From: an uncultured Acidobacteriaceae bacterium | GTDB lineage: Bacteria; Acidobacteriota; Terriglobia; Terriglobales; Acidobacteriaceae | Direction: 5' to 3' | Length of the DNA: 62,984 nt | NCBI GenBank assembly: GCA_903828675.1 | Contig: CAIKND010000011.1 | Coordinates: 1-62,984 of the forward strand | In this document: piece by piece, positions 1 through 8,257 of the stretch | How the letters are laid out: each line of letters begins with the position of its first letter | How positions within the stretch are numbered: position 1 is the stretch's first letter | Position numbers and translations under genes: made by a program | The notes under the pieces: model-generated | Told to the model about the DNA's origin: nothing | The model's database searches: none | The model's input: the letters and a program-made list of their open reading frames with translations, nothing else

Positions 1-259
1 CGCGCGCGAAGGAGCCTTTCCTGCGCGGCTTTCTCTCTCTGGCCAACGGCTTGCCCAGCCACGACACGTTCAATCGACTGTTTCGCGATCTTGACCCAGA
101 CCAGTTTCGCGATTCGTTTCAGCGATTCATGGCGCAATTCTGCGGCACATGGCCATCAATGCCATGCAAAAAGAGGGGTCCAAAGGTTCACTCCGAGGAA
201 AACTCAAACGCGCCGGATGGAACGAGGACTTCCTCAGCCGGCTATTGGAGATGTTTTGA
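1..259 (+). pseudogene. ISAs1-family transposase remnant, internally deleted
   Basis: The left part reads in frame 3 (FLRGFLSLANGLPSHDTFNRLF, shown here split: FLRGFLSLANG then LPSHDTFNRLF), typical of the N-terminal region of ISAs1-family DDE transposases. At about 140 the frame is lost. The next frame then gives a typical ISAs1 C terminus (LRHMAINAM, then GWNEDFLSRLLEMF) ending at the TGA at 257-259. The catalytic centre, normally over 200 residues, is missing between them. It is therefore a 5'-truncated (window edge), internally deleted and frameshifted copy, not a functional gene. Confidence 0.8.
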
Positions 260-274
260 AATGCGTTTGCCCTG
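257..274 (+). repeat. Probable right terminal inverted repeat of the ISAs1 remnant
   Basis: The stop codon runs straight into an 18-base end whose reverse complement is CAGGGCAAACGCATTTCA. It resembles ISAs1-family termini as I remember them. The partner left end lies outside the window, so the pairing cannot be checked here. Confidence 0.5.
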
Positions 275-336
275 CCCAGCCACCCGCGTGAGCTTGGCCA
301 TCTAAATGCTTTTATTGATCAGGTCCGGTAATGCTG

Positions 337-1401
337 TTACGCGGTATATTCGATGAATGGGTCTTTGAAGAAGGCTTTGATTCTGTTTGGATTCTTTTCG
401 ATGGCCGTCATGTATTCCGTTGCTGCTTTGCACAACTTGTCTTTAGTTCTGCAAGGAACATGAGTTTCGATGGCCTGTTTCAAGTCCCCGTTGAGTCGTT
501 CGTCGGGATTGAGTTCAGGGGAATAACTGGGCAGGTAGAAGACTTCTATTTGCGCGGTGTGCTCAGCCAGCCACTTCTTGACTGGGGCGCAGTGATGCAC
601 GCCGAGGTTATCGAGCACAAGGAAGACTCTGCGTCCTGCCTGCTTGATCAAAGCCTCAAAGAACTCGATTAGCCGCACATGGTTGGAGTTGCCGTCGATG
701 ATCATCCAACTGGTCTTGTCCTGATTGGGAACGGTTCAAATCATCGACAGCTTCTGCCTTGTCCCGCCAACGACATAGGCCACGGGTGTTTCGCCCTTGG
801 GCGCGTAGCCACGGCTGCGAACATCCGTGTTGACCACCGCAGTCTCGTCGCCCCAGTGAATCTCAGCGTCCTCTTGTTTGGCGCGTTGCTTGATCTCCGG
901 GTAGGTTTCGTCGAGCCACTTCTGTGCAGCGGCAGGCGACTTCTCATAGGCGCGGCGAATCGGCTTTTGCGGAGTAAATCCCCAGCGTTTGAGATACTTT
1001 CCAACGCCGCGGACATGCAGTTTGATCGCGCACTCGCGCTCGATCAAAAGCATGACGGCGGCGCGTGTCCACAAGGCAAAGTCCATCTTCAATTGTTCGG
1101 GACGATGATCCTTGATCAGACGTTGAATATGCTCTTCCTGCCCGGCGGTCAAACTGCGACCGCTACTTGCAGGCCTTCCGCGCTCGCCTGTATCAATGCC
1201 ACGAATGCCTTGCTCTTCATAACGCTTGACGATCATGCGAACGGCCGTGTAACTCAACCCAACTTGTCGCGCGATCCGATGCCGATTCACTCCGCGCGTA
1301 TAGGCTCGGATCACTTGCCGCCGGCGCTCATGCAGCGCCGCCGAACTCAACTTGCGAGCATCTCCTTGTTCCATGCCGATTGGATGCAAGCATACGCTCA
1401 A
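337..1401 (-). pseudogene. IS630-family transposase with one in-frame stop
   Basis: The frame reads as a full IS630-type transposase. It has an N-terminal helix-turn-helix (RHRIARQVGLSYTAVRMIVK), a linker, and a DDE domain with HWGDE, FLVLDNLGVHH and SPELNPDERL carrying the three acidic residues. A TGA at 736-738 interrupts it (SMI-stop-TVPNQDKT) with the frame preserved on both sides, so one base change explains the defect. The intact protein would be about 345-354 residues; the likeliest start is the Met at 1374. I could not identify convincing terminal repeats or the TA target duplication. It lies about 80 bp from the ISAs1 remnant. Confidence 0.85.
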
Positions 1402-1892
1402 GGTCGGAGTATTTATGGGCCGTATCTATAAGGCACTTGTCGAGGAACATAAGTCGGTCTCTCAATGCAAATAGAAAGGCGCACCAGGATGCCCGTAGAG
1501 CAATCGGAAATACAATCCCACTGGTCATTGAAGAAACATACCTACTCAACCCTTGCGCGCGGAGTTCGAGATGGTGGCTGGGGCTCTCTGCCGGCGCATT
1601 GCGCAGGGATCCTGTGATTTTCTTACCAGCGCGCCGAAGCTCCCTGGGGCGCCGGAATCCTGGCATCCCGCAAGATAGATTCCTGGTGATTCAGAGTTCA
1701 GAGCTTTGTAGTATAGTACTCTCGAACAATTGGTTCCTCGACTCGGTTATCCGTGCTGGAACAGGCATCTGAAGGCGCGGGCGGGTGCCCCAGCTATCCG
1801 GTAGTTTCTCAATTGGAGCAAGGCTGAAGAGTTGGAATAGTATGAAACAGGAATTGGTAAAGTTCAAAGATTAGACAGGGAGGGCTCGGCAA
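1402..1892. other. Non-coding stretch, nothing recognised
   Basis: This 490-base gap separates the IS630 remnant from the glycosyltransferase gene. The open frames in it look like chance frames with no family resemblance. It must contain the outer end of the IS630 element and the promoter of the next gene, but I cannot place either. Confidence 0.5.
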
Positions 1893-3119
1893 TTGAAAGT
1901 TCTGCTCTCAGCCTATGCGTGTGAGCCGGGCAAGGGCTCTGAACCGGGAATGGGCTGGAACTGGGCGGTGGAGATTGCGCGCCTTGGCCATGAAGTCCAC
2001 ATTCTGACTCGGATCAACAATGTCGCCGCGATCGAGCGCAGCTTACCAGAAGTTCCTGGATTGAAGTTATATGTTCACGGTTATGACCTGCCGATTTGGG
2101 CTCGGTTTTGGAAGAAGGGGCTGCGAGGGGTGCAGCTTTATTACCTACTGTGGCAGTGGGGGGCGTATCGGCGGGCAAGGGTACTTCACAAGAACCTGCA
2201 TTTTGACTTGGCGCATCACATAACCTTTGCTGTCTACAGGTATCCCTCGTTGACGAGCCGGCTGGGGATACCGTTCATATTCGGGCCAATCGGTGGCGGC
2301 GAGTACACACCGCCTATGTTGCTTCGATCGGCACCCTGGCGTGCGAGGGTTTCGGAGTTCATACGTTGGGCTGCCAACCGCATAGCCTCTATTGATCCGC
2401 TCGTTCGCGACACATTTCGGCGAGCCACGCTTATTCTTTGCAAGACACCGGAGACCTTCGCGGCAGTTCCAATATGGGCGCGGGAGAAGTGCATATACAT
2501 ACAAGATGTAGCCACAAATTCCAACTTGCTGGCGGAATCTCCTTCAGTTGGCAGCGAGACGGCGCGGTTTCTTTTTGCCGGAAACCTCCTTCACATGAAG
2601 GGCATCCACCTGATCCTCCGGGCCCTGAAAATAGTTAGGAGCGAAATTCCAGATGCAACCCTCACAATTGTCGGCGATGGAAGAGACCGCATCTGGCTCC
2701 AGAACCTCGCCAGACAGCTAGGCGTTGATGAGGCCGTTGAGTGGCGCGGTCAACTTCCGCGGCAAGAGGTGATAGGCCTCTACGCGAGCTATACTGCTTT
2801 CGTTTTTCCGAGCCTGCATGACTCAGGAGGAACTGTGGTGATGGAGGCCCTGTCACAGGGGTTGCCCGTAGTCTGTCTTGACCTGGCCGGCCCAGGCGCA
2901 ATTCTCCCTGAGGATTGTGGCATTAAGATCCCGGCTCACTGCCGCAGTGAGGAGCAAGTAGCGGCTTCCCTGGCGGGAGCGATGAAAAAACTCGCCTGCG
3001 ACAGCGTGTTGCGTCGGGATCTTGCAGAAAACGCTCTGGCAGCGGCACGCCGCCAGACCTGGGAGGCGATTGTCAGCCATGCCTATGATGAAGTGCAGAA
3101 GACTCTAGCAGTCAGATAA
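1893..3119 (+). CDS. GT4-family glycosyltransferase
   Basis: A 408-aa protein, probably a retaining GT-B transferase that moves a sugar from an NDP-sugar to a glycan or lipid acceptor. The N-terminal acceptor domain begins MKVLLSAYACEPGKGSEPG, a glycine-rich start common in GT4 proteins. The C-terminal donor domain starts near residue 225 (FLFAGNLLHMKGIHLILRAL) and contains the E-x7-E-like segment FPSLHDSGGTVVMEA near 310. The TTG start is chosen because AGGGAGGG lies just upstream. It stands alone on the plus strand, so acceptor and pathway (exopolysaccharide or LPS) cannot be inferred. Confidence 0.85.
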   Translation: MKVLLSAYACEPGKGSEPGMGWNWAVEIARLGHEVHILTRINNVAAIERSLPEVPGLKLYVHGYDLPIWARFWKKGLRGVQLYYLLWQWGAYRRARVLHKNLHFDLAHHITFAVYRYPSLTSRLGIPFIFGPIGGGEYTPPMLLRSAPWRARVSEFIRWAANRIASIDPLVRDTFRRATLILCKTPETFAAVPIWAREKCIYIQDVATNSNLLAESPSVGSETARFLFAGNLLHMKGIHLILRALKIVRSEIPDATLTIVGDGRDRIWLQNLARQLGVDEAVEWRGQLPRQEVIGLYASYTAFVFPSLHDSGGTVVMEALSQGLPVVCLDLAGPGAILPEDCGIKIPAHCRSEEQVAASLAGAMKKLACDSVLRRDLAENALAAARRQTWEAIVSHAYDEVQKTLAVR

Positions 3120-3254
3120 TTTCGTGCACTCTATCATCTCCCTTGAGGAAACATCGCAGAGTCTATCCGTAGGCTCTTTGCCTATGCGGCAGACATTGAT
3201 TCTGATTTTTAGGCGGTTACGGCGTTATGGCCTGAGCAAAACCACTCCGAAGCA

Positions 3255-4610
3255 TTAGGCCACCGGTTCCAGATGTGCGGTAAAGTGCCGCAGGAAGGGT
3301 GCTTCATAAGTCAGCCTCAAGCCCTTGATCAGTGAGCGCCTCTCCCATACTTTCAAAATGATCTCGACTACGTAGTCGATGTGGCTCTGCGTGTAGACAC
3401 GCCGCGGAATCGCCAGGCGAACGAGTTCCATCTTCGCGGCCTCGCCAAACATCAGGCTACCAATCTCGACGGAGCGGATGCCGCCTTCGAGGTATAGCTC
3501 CGCTGCCAGCGCCACGCCTGGAAACTGCTCGACCGGAATGTGCGGCAGAAACGCTTTCGCGTCGAGATAGATTGCGTGTCCGCCGGGAGGTTGCACAATC
3601 GGCACGCCGTGTTCGGCAATATGGTCACCCAGATACGCGGTCGATGCAATCCGGTAGCGTAAGTAGTCTTCTTGCAATGACTCCTGTAAGCCCACGGCCA
3701 CTGCCTCCAGATCCCGCCCGGCGAGGCCCCCATACGTGGGATAACCCTCGGTCAGAATCAGGAGATCCTTCTCTTGTCGCGCCAGGATGTCGTCGTTGGT
3801 GCAGAGAAAGCCGCCAATGTTGGCCATGCCGTCTTTCTTGGCAGACATCGTGCACCCGTCACCTAGTGCGAACATCTCTTGCGCAATCTGCTTCGGCGTC
3901 TTGTCTGCATAGCCAGGCTCACGCAGTTTGATGAAGTAGGCATTCTCAGCAAAGCGGCACGCATCGAAATAGAGGGGGATGCCATGCTTGTGGCACACTT
4001 CAGAGACCGCTCGCGCATTTTCCATCGACACCGGTTGGCCGCCGCCAGAATTGTTCGTCACCGTCAGCATGACCAGAGGAATGTGCTCGCGGCCGACACG
4101 CGCAATGAGCTCTTCCAGCGCCGCAACATCCATATTGCCTTTGAACGGAAGACGCGTCTCAGGCTGCCCACCCTCAGGAAGTAGCACGTCGATCGCCTCT
4201 GCACCTACAGATTCCACGTTGGCGCGCGTGGTATCGAAATGAGTGTTGTTGGGCACAACATCGCCCTGCTTGCACATCACGCGAAACAGGATGCGTTCCG
4301 CTGCTCGTCCCTGGTGCGTAGGAATAACGTGGGTATATCCGAAGATGTCTTGAACAGAAGACTTGAAATGATCGAAGCTCCTGCTGCCTGCATAGCTCTC
4401 ATCGCCCTCCATGACCGCCGCCCATTGGTGCGTAGACATGGCGCCAGTCCCGGAATCGGTAAGCAGGTCAATCAACACGTCGTCTGCCTGAAGCAGGAAC
4501 AGGTTGTAATGCGCGGCGCGCAACAGGCCCTCCCGCTGCTCGCGCGTGGTCCAGCGAATGGGTTCAACACTCTTGATGCGAAATGGTTCGATGATGGTCT
4601 TCGAGGGCAT
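3255..4610 (-). CDS. tnaA: Tryptophanase (PLP-dependent beta-eliminating lyase)
   Basis: It would cleave L-tryptophan to indole, pyruvate and ammonia in the cytoplasm. The PLP lysine is in TMSAKKDGMANIGGF (about residue 259). Three positions separate it from the close relative tyrosine phenol-lyase. NTHFDTTR carries Asp where phenol-lyases have Thr. SVEIGS carries Ile where they have Arg. LRHFTA carries His where they have Phe. The ATG at 4610 is chosen over an upstream TTG (4631) because GGAG sits 8 bases before it. Length (451 aa) is normal. There is no adjacent tryptophan permease and no tnaC-like leader that I can see. Confidence 0.88.
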   Translation of the reverse strand: MPSKTIIEPFRIKSVEPIRWTTREQREGLLRAAHYNLFLLQADDVLIDLLTDSGTGAMSTHQWAAVMEGDESYAGSRSFDHFKSSVQDIFGYTHVIPTHQGRAAERILFRVMCKQGDVVPNNTHFDTTRANVESVGAEAIDVLLPEGGQPETRLPFKGNMDVAALEELIARVGREHIPLVMLTVTNNSGGGQPVSMENARAVSEVCHKHGIPLYFDACRFAENAYFIKLREPGYADKTPKQIAQEMFALGDGCTMSAKKDGMANIGGFLCTNDDILARQEKDLLILTEGYPTYGGLAGRDLEAVAVGLQESLQEDYLRYRIASTAYLGDHIAEHGVPIVQPPGGHAIYLDAKAFLPHIPVEQFPGVALAAELYLEGGIRSVEIGSLMFGEAAKMELVRLAIPRRVYTQSHIDYVVEIILKVWERRSLIKGLRLTYEAPFLRHFTAHLEPVA

Positions 4611-4718
4611 TAAAGAGGCTCCTGCAAACAAGTAATTTACCCGGACCTCCCAGGTCTCAATATCGAGAAGCAGGAAGCCCGAGGAGTGCAGTTGATCCAG
4701 AGGTGGCCGGGGAGGGGG

Positions 4719-4958
4719 CTAGAGTTTGGCGTGGCTACCGTCGCAGAGGACGGGGTTGGCGCTGTGCTTGCATCCGCAGAAATGGACAGTTTTCGATTCG
4801 GTGGCTTCGAACTTCACGGGCGTGAAACCGCTTCCCTTGTGGCTGCCATCGCATAGAGGCTGTTTCGCGCTCAGGCCGCAAGCACACCAGAAGTAGCTTT
4901 TGCCTGCTTCCACTTCGACGGGGTAAGGGCTCTTTTGTGCAATCTTCGGTTCTGACAT
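4719..4958 (-). CDS. Tandem CDGSH iron-sulfur protein
   Basis: A 79-aa protein with two CDGSH zinc-finger-type [2Fe-2S] motifs: CACGLSAKQPLCDGSH and CGCKHSANPVLCDGSH, each giving the 3Cys-1His cluster ligands. It resembles the two-motif prokaryotic relatives of mitoNEET. There is no signal peptide, so it should be cytoplasmic, with a redox or cluster-transfer role by family. It follows the cytochrome operon on the same strand, separated by a strong hairpin, so it is probably transcribed separately. Confidence 0.85.
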   Translation of the reverse strand: MSEPKIAQKSPYPVEVEAGKSYFWCACGLSAKQPLCDGSHKGSGFTPVKFEATESKTVHFCGCKHSANPVLCDGSHAKL

Positions 4959-5040
4959 TGGACGTTCTCCTTGAGAGGAAGTACTGCCCTCATTATCGCC
5001 GATGTCAGACCGTAATTACATGATCCATTTTGATCGTATG

Positions 5041-5086
5041 CGTGAAGGACCGGCGCCCGCATCAGATGACCGGCCGGTCCTTCACG
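5041..5086 (-). terminator. Strong hairpin at the end of the cytochrome operon
   Basis: Perfect 14-base inverted repeat (CGTGAAGGACCGGC at 5041-5054 and its complement at 5073-5086) with an 18-base loop, 24 bases after the hexahaem cytochrome stop. No T-run follows on the minus strand, so it may act as an RNA 3'-end stabiliser or a Rho-linked end rather than a classical terminator. Confidence 0.55.
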
Positions 5087-5109
5087 CTTCGTATAAATAG
5101 CTATCTAAT

Positions 5110-6501
5110 TTACCAGCTGTCCTTCTTCACTTGCTGCTTGGACCAGAGATAGTCGGCAATGCGGTTGATATCCTCATCACTCAGCACATGCTTCCACGAC
5201 GGCATATAAAGCGGAGGAGTAGGTCCGGTCGGATTATCCAATGGAGGCGCCCTTCCATTGCGAATGATCGCGATAACTTCATCCTTGGTGTAGTCGTCTG
5301 AGACATGAAGCAGCGAAGGGACCTCGCCACCCTGAGCATTGGGATTAGGCACGCCGCCTTGTAACTCCGTGCCGTGACAACCTACGCATCCAAAGCGCGC
5401 GAAGTTCTGCTTGCCGGCTTCAATGGCAATCTGTTCAGGCGCCAAGGCGCGCGGTTTCCCAGACAGAATCGATTGCACATCTTCCGCCGTCGCGGAAGCC
5501 ATGAAAGCGACAAGGGCCTTACGGGCATTTGGTTCCAGGTCGTACTCCGGCATCGCGCTTCCTGGATATACCAGCTCCGGATTCACAAGTTGCTCGTCAA
5601 GCCATTCGGGAGAATGCCGCTTGGTAACTCCGAGCAGATCCGGCCCCGTCTTTGCTCCCACTCCGCCGATCGCGTGACAGGTGATGCAGTTCTTTTCTAT
5701 AAACAGTTGCCGGCCATATGCGGGACCCGGGATCGAACGCATGCTTGAGAAGTAGGTGCCCATCTCTTCGCTGGTAAGCGAAAGCATGTAATAGGTAAGG
5801 TTGCGTGCCTGCTCCTTGGTGAAGTGGAAGTTAGGCATGGCCGAACCTGTGGAGACGGCGTTGGGAGCCAGGAAATGGCGCTCTAGCCACTCCGGGGCGC
5901 GGCGATTCGCGCCTTCTTCAGTTAGATCGGGGCCGATGCTGCCTCCCACGCCATTCAACTTGTGGCAGCCGCGGCAACCTTGAGTTTCAAACAGATGCCG
6001 GCCTTCGGCAAGTTCTGGAACGTCGGGAACATCGCCTTCCTTGTGGCAACGGCCGCAGGAAGCTCGGATATAGTCTTTCGCAAGCAGCGGCGTCTGCCAG
6101 AACTCCACCTTGCCGTGAGCGCTCTCCTTGTCCGTCGCGAGGCCCTGGCCGCCATGGCAGATCGTGCAACCAAACCTGGCAGGTACGTGCGGACCGAGCC
6201 CGGCATGATAGCGAAACGGCTCCGGCGCATTCTTCATGGTGGGGTCTTCGACGCCCAAGTGGCAGGTGGTACAGCGATCGACGCGCTGCAGGCCTGGAAG
6301 CAGGGACTGGTGAATCTCAGGCGGTGTGGCAAGTACCGCTGCCTTGGCCACCGCGTTGGGTTCGCCCTGCGCCTCAAGCTGCAGGAAGTTTTTCTGATAG
6401 GTTTTCCACGATGGCGTATTGGCCTGCCATGCCGCGGCCAGGATCAGCGCCAGCGCTACAAGACTCAGCGCAAAGAAGAGCTGTTGCAGTCTCCGTTCCA
6501 T
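5110..6501 (-). CDS. Membrane-anchored hexahaem cytochrome c
   Basis: 463 aa with an uncleaved-looking N-terminal membrane segment (residues 7-26) and a periplasmic part with six CxxCH sites: CTTCH, CTICH, CGRCH, CRGCH, CITCH and CVGCH. The last three or four haems sit in cytochrome c class I-like modules (for example GCRGCHKLNG followed by GPDL; GSAMP and GSAMPEY carry the Met ligands). The start ATG overlaps the cytochrome b stop (TAATG), so the two are translationally coupled. By position it replaces the cytochrome c1 of a bc1 complex and should carry electrons from the Rieske centre to periplasmic acceptors. Confidence 0.85.
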   Translation of the reverse strand: MERRLQQLFFALSLVALALILAAAWQANTPSWKTYQKNFLQLEAQGEPNAVAKAAVLATPPEIHQSLLPGLQRVDRCTTCHLGVEDPTMKNAPEPFRYHAGLGPHVPARFGCTICHGGQGLATDKESAHGKVEFWQTPLLAKDYIRASCGRCHKEGDVPDVPELAEGRHLFETQGCRGCHKLNGVGGSIGPDLTEEGANRRAPEWLERHFLAPNAVSTGSAMPNFHFTKEQARNLTYYMLSLTSEEMGTYFSSMRSIPGPAYGRQLFIEKNCITCHAIGGVGAKTGPDLLGVTKRHSPEWLDEQLVNPELVYPGSAMPEYDLEPNARKALVAFMASATAEDVQSILSGKPRALAPEQIAIEAGKQNFARFGCVGCHGTELQGGVPNPNAQGGEVPSLLHVSDDYTKDEVIAIIRNGRAPPLDNPTGPTPPLYMPSWKHVLSDEDINRIADYLWSKQQVKKDSW

Positions 6502-7787
6502 TACTCAGCCCCCGAAACAACGTGTACCCAAGGTGGAACAAGCGCCCAGCCCGGCCCGCGGAAGAAGGTGCCCACGACAATCAGGACCAGATTCACCACG
6601 ACGAAGAATGTGAACAGCCAGATGATCCACTTGCGGTCACAGGGCCGCCGGCTGGGATTCCGGTCGAAATATGGAATCGCAATCAACGCCAGCACCATGA
6701 GGGCTGGCGCCACAACACCGCCCAGCAAGGCAGAGTGGCTTACCAACTCTTGCAGGCCCAGAAAGTACCATGGTGCCTTGGCAGGGTTTGGAGTCTTCGC
6801 AGGATTGGCTAACTCCTCGAGTGGTGCGTTGAGGAACAGCGACATGGTCATGATGGTGGTAACCGTTGCCATCAGCACCACCGCCTCGCGAACAAAGGCG
6901 TAGGGATATGAGAAGACCGTATCCGCTTCCTCTTCAGGCGTTATCGTTTCAAAGATGGGCTTGCCGGTAACCACTTCCATCAGCCCATAGGTCTTGTCCT
7001 TTGACGCCGTGGCGACACTCAGGGCAACCGCCTCTGCCGGCGCCCCGATTGTAACCAGCTTTTCGGCCTTTTCGGGTGTCAACTTCCATACCGGCCGCGA
7101 AAGCCCGCCATCCTTGCGAACCCGCCAGAAATGAACAATGGTCATCAGGATGATCAGGGACGGAAGCACGGCTACGTGCAGAACGTAGAAGCGGAGCAGC
7201 GCAGCCTCTCCCACACTGTGACCGCCGAGCAGAAGCTCACGCAACTGCCCGCCAATGAGTGGAGCATAACTGCCGATGTTGGTTCCCACCGTGATGGCCC
7301 AGTAAGCCAGCTGATCCCACGGCAGCAGATAGCCCGTAAATGAAAGCCCCAGCGTAAGCAGGAGCAGCAGCACGCCCACAACCCAGTTGAACTGACGCGG
7401 TTTCTTGTACGAGCCGGTGTAAAACACCCGGCACATATGAAGAAATACACACACCACCATGCCATGCGCCGCCCAGCGATGCATGTTGCGCAGGAACGGG
7501 CCCATGAAGACGACGAACTGCAGATCCTTCATGTCCTGGTAAGCCTGCGGCGGGAAAGGCCTGTAATAGCACATGAGTGCTATGCCCGTGGTCAGCAGGA
7601 TGAGAAAGAGAAAAAACGTAATAAAGCCCAGGTAAAAAGTATGCTTGAACCTGAGATTTTCCTTCTTCACTTTGGCCGGATGAATATGCAGCCACACGTT
7701 GAGAAAGACCAATTCGGACTTTCCCTTGTCGGTGGACAGCGGATCCCGCCGCACGATCGATTGCCAGATTTCGCGAATCAGATTCAT
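6501..7787 (-). CDS. Cytochrome b of a bc-type complex
   Basis: 428 aa with about eight membrane segments. The N-terminal half has the paired haem-ligand helices ([16 protein letters not shown] and [16 protein letters not shown]) and the Qo-region sequence GYLLPWDQ. The C-terminal half contains [15 protein letters not shown], a subunit-IV-like Qo loop in place of the canonical PEWY context, so the b6 and subunit IV parts are fused as in bc1. It sits 2 bases after the Rieske gene and overlaps the next gene. It oxidises quinol in the inner membrane together with the Rieske protein. Confidence 0.9.
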   Translation of the reverse strand: MNLIREIWQSIVRRDPLSTDKGKSELVFLNVWLHIHPAKVKKENLRFKHTFYLGFITFFLFLILLTTGIALMCYYRPFPPQAYQDMKDLQFVVFMGPFLRNMHRWAAHGMVVCVFLHMCRVFYTGSYKKPRQFNWVVGVLLLLLTLGLSFTGYLLPWDQLAYWAITVGTNIGSYAPLIGGQLRELLLGGHSVGEAALLRFYVLHVAVLPSLIILMTIVHFWRVRKDGGLSRPVWKLTPEKAEKLVTIGAPAEAVALSVATASKDKTYGLMEVVTGKPIFETITPEEEADTVFSYPYAFVREAVVLMATVTTIMTMSLFLNAPLEELANPAKTPNPAKAPWYFLGLQELVSHSALLGGVVAPALMVLALIAIPYFDRNPSRRPCDRKWIIWLFTFFVVVNLVLIVVGTFFRGPGWALVPPWVHVVSGAE

Positions 7788-7789
7788 CG

Positions 7790-8251
7790 TTACACCACCA
7801 ACCGGTAGCTTGAAGGTACTGTCTTGTCCTTATCGACGCGGAGTTGTCCATCGCGAGCCAGGGTAACCTCAAACCAATTGAGCGGCCGCGGAGCCGGACC
7901 GTGCAGCACCGAGCCATCGGCTCCGAATTCGCTGCCGTGACATGGGCAATGAAAGCGCTGATCGCTTTGAAAATGCGCGACCGTGCAACCCAGGTGTGTG
8001 CAGACCGCACTTGCCACGGCAAACCCCTTGTCCCGATCGCGAAATACAAAGATCTTTTCGTCCGCCAAAAATGCCGGCGGGCCAAAAGGAAAGTCAGCGG
8101 GGTTACCGATTTTGAAGGATTGTGGCGGCTCATAAAAGACGCTTGGCACCAGGAACCGGCACACAGCTCCCAAACTAACTGCGACCGCCGAACAGAGTGC
8201 GGCCAGGCCCACGGTTCCCCAACTGAGAAACGCTCGTCGATTCATTCTCAA
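7790..8251 (-). CDS. Rieske [2Fe-2S] protein
   Basis: 153 aa. The N terminus [19 protein letters not shown] has a twin-arginine-like signal anchor, the usual export route for Rieske subunits. The cluster ligands are in CTHLGC and CPCHGSEF, with the two Cys and two His in normal spacing. It lies 6 bases after the FAD/Fe-S dehydrogenase and 2 bases before cytochrome b, so it is part of the same operon. It transfers electrons from quinol at cytochrome b to the hexahaem cytochrome. Confidence 0.92.
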   Translation of the reverse strand: MRMNRRAFLSWGTVGLAALCSAVAVSLGAVCRFLVPSVFYEPPQSFKIGNPADFPFGPPAFLADEKIFVFRDRDKGFAVASAVCTHLGCTVAHFQSDQRFHCPCHGSEFGADGSVLHGPAPRPLNWFEVTLARDGQLRVDKDKTVPSSYRLVV

Positions 8252-8257
8252 GCTCCC

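Noticed and set aside
736..738. TGA in the IS630 transposase as a selenocysteine codon
   Set aside because: IS630 transposases are not selenoproteins, no SECIS-like stem was seen, and the position normally holds Ser. A point mutation is simpler.
679..1431. 250-aa plus-strand frame opposite the IS630 transposase
   Set aside because: It is antisense to a clear transposase with intact motifs; the translation has no family features.
1328..1666. 112-aa minus-strand frame upstream of the IS630 transposase
   Set aside because: Some hydrophobic stretches but no ribosome site or family pattern; it overlaps the transposase start.
7237..8133. 298-aa minus-strand frame across the Rieske and cytochrome b genes
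   Set aside because: It is a shifted frame of two certain genes; its composition is that of a shadow frame.
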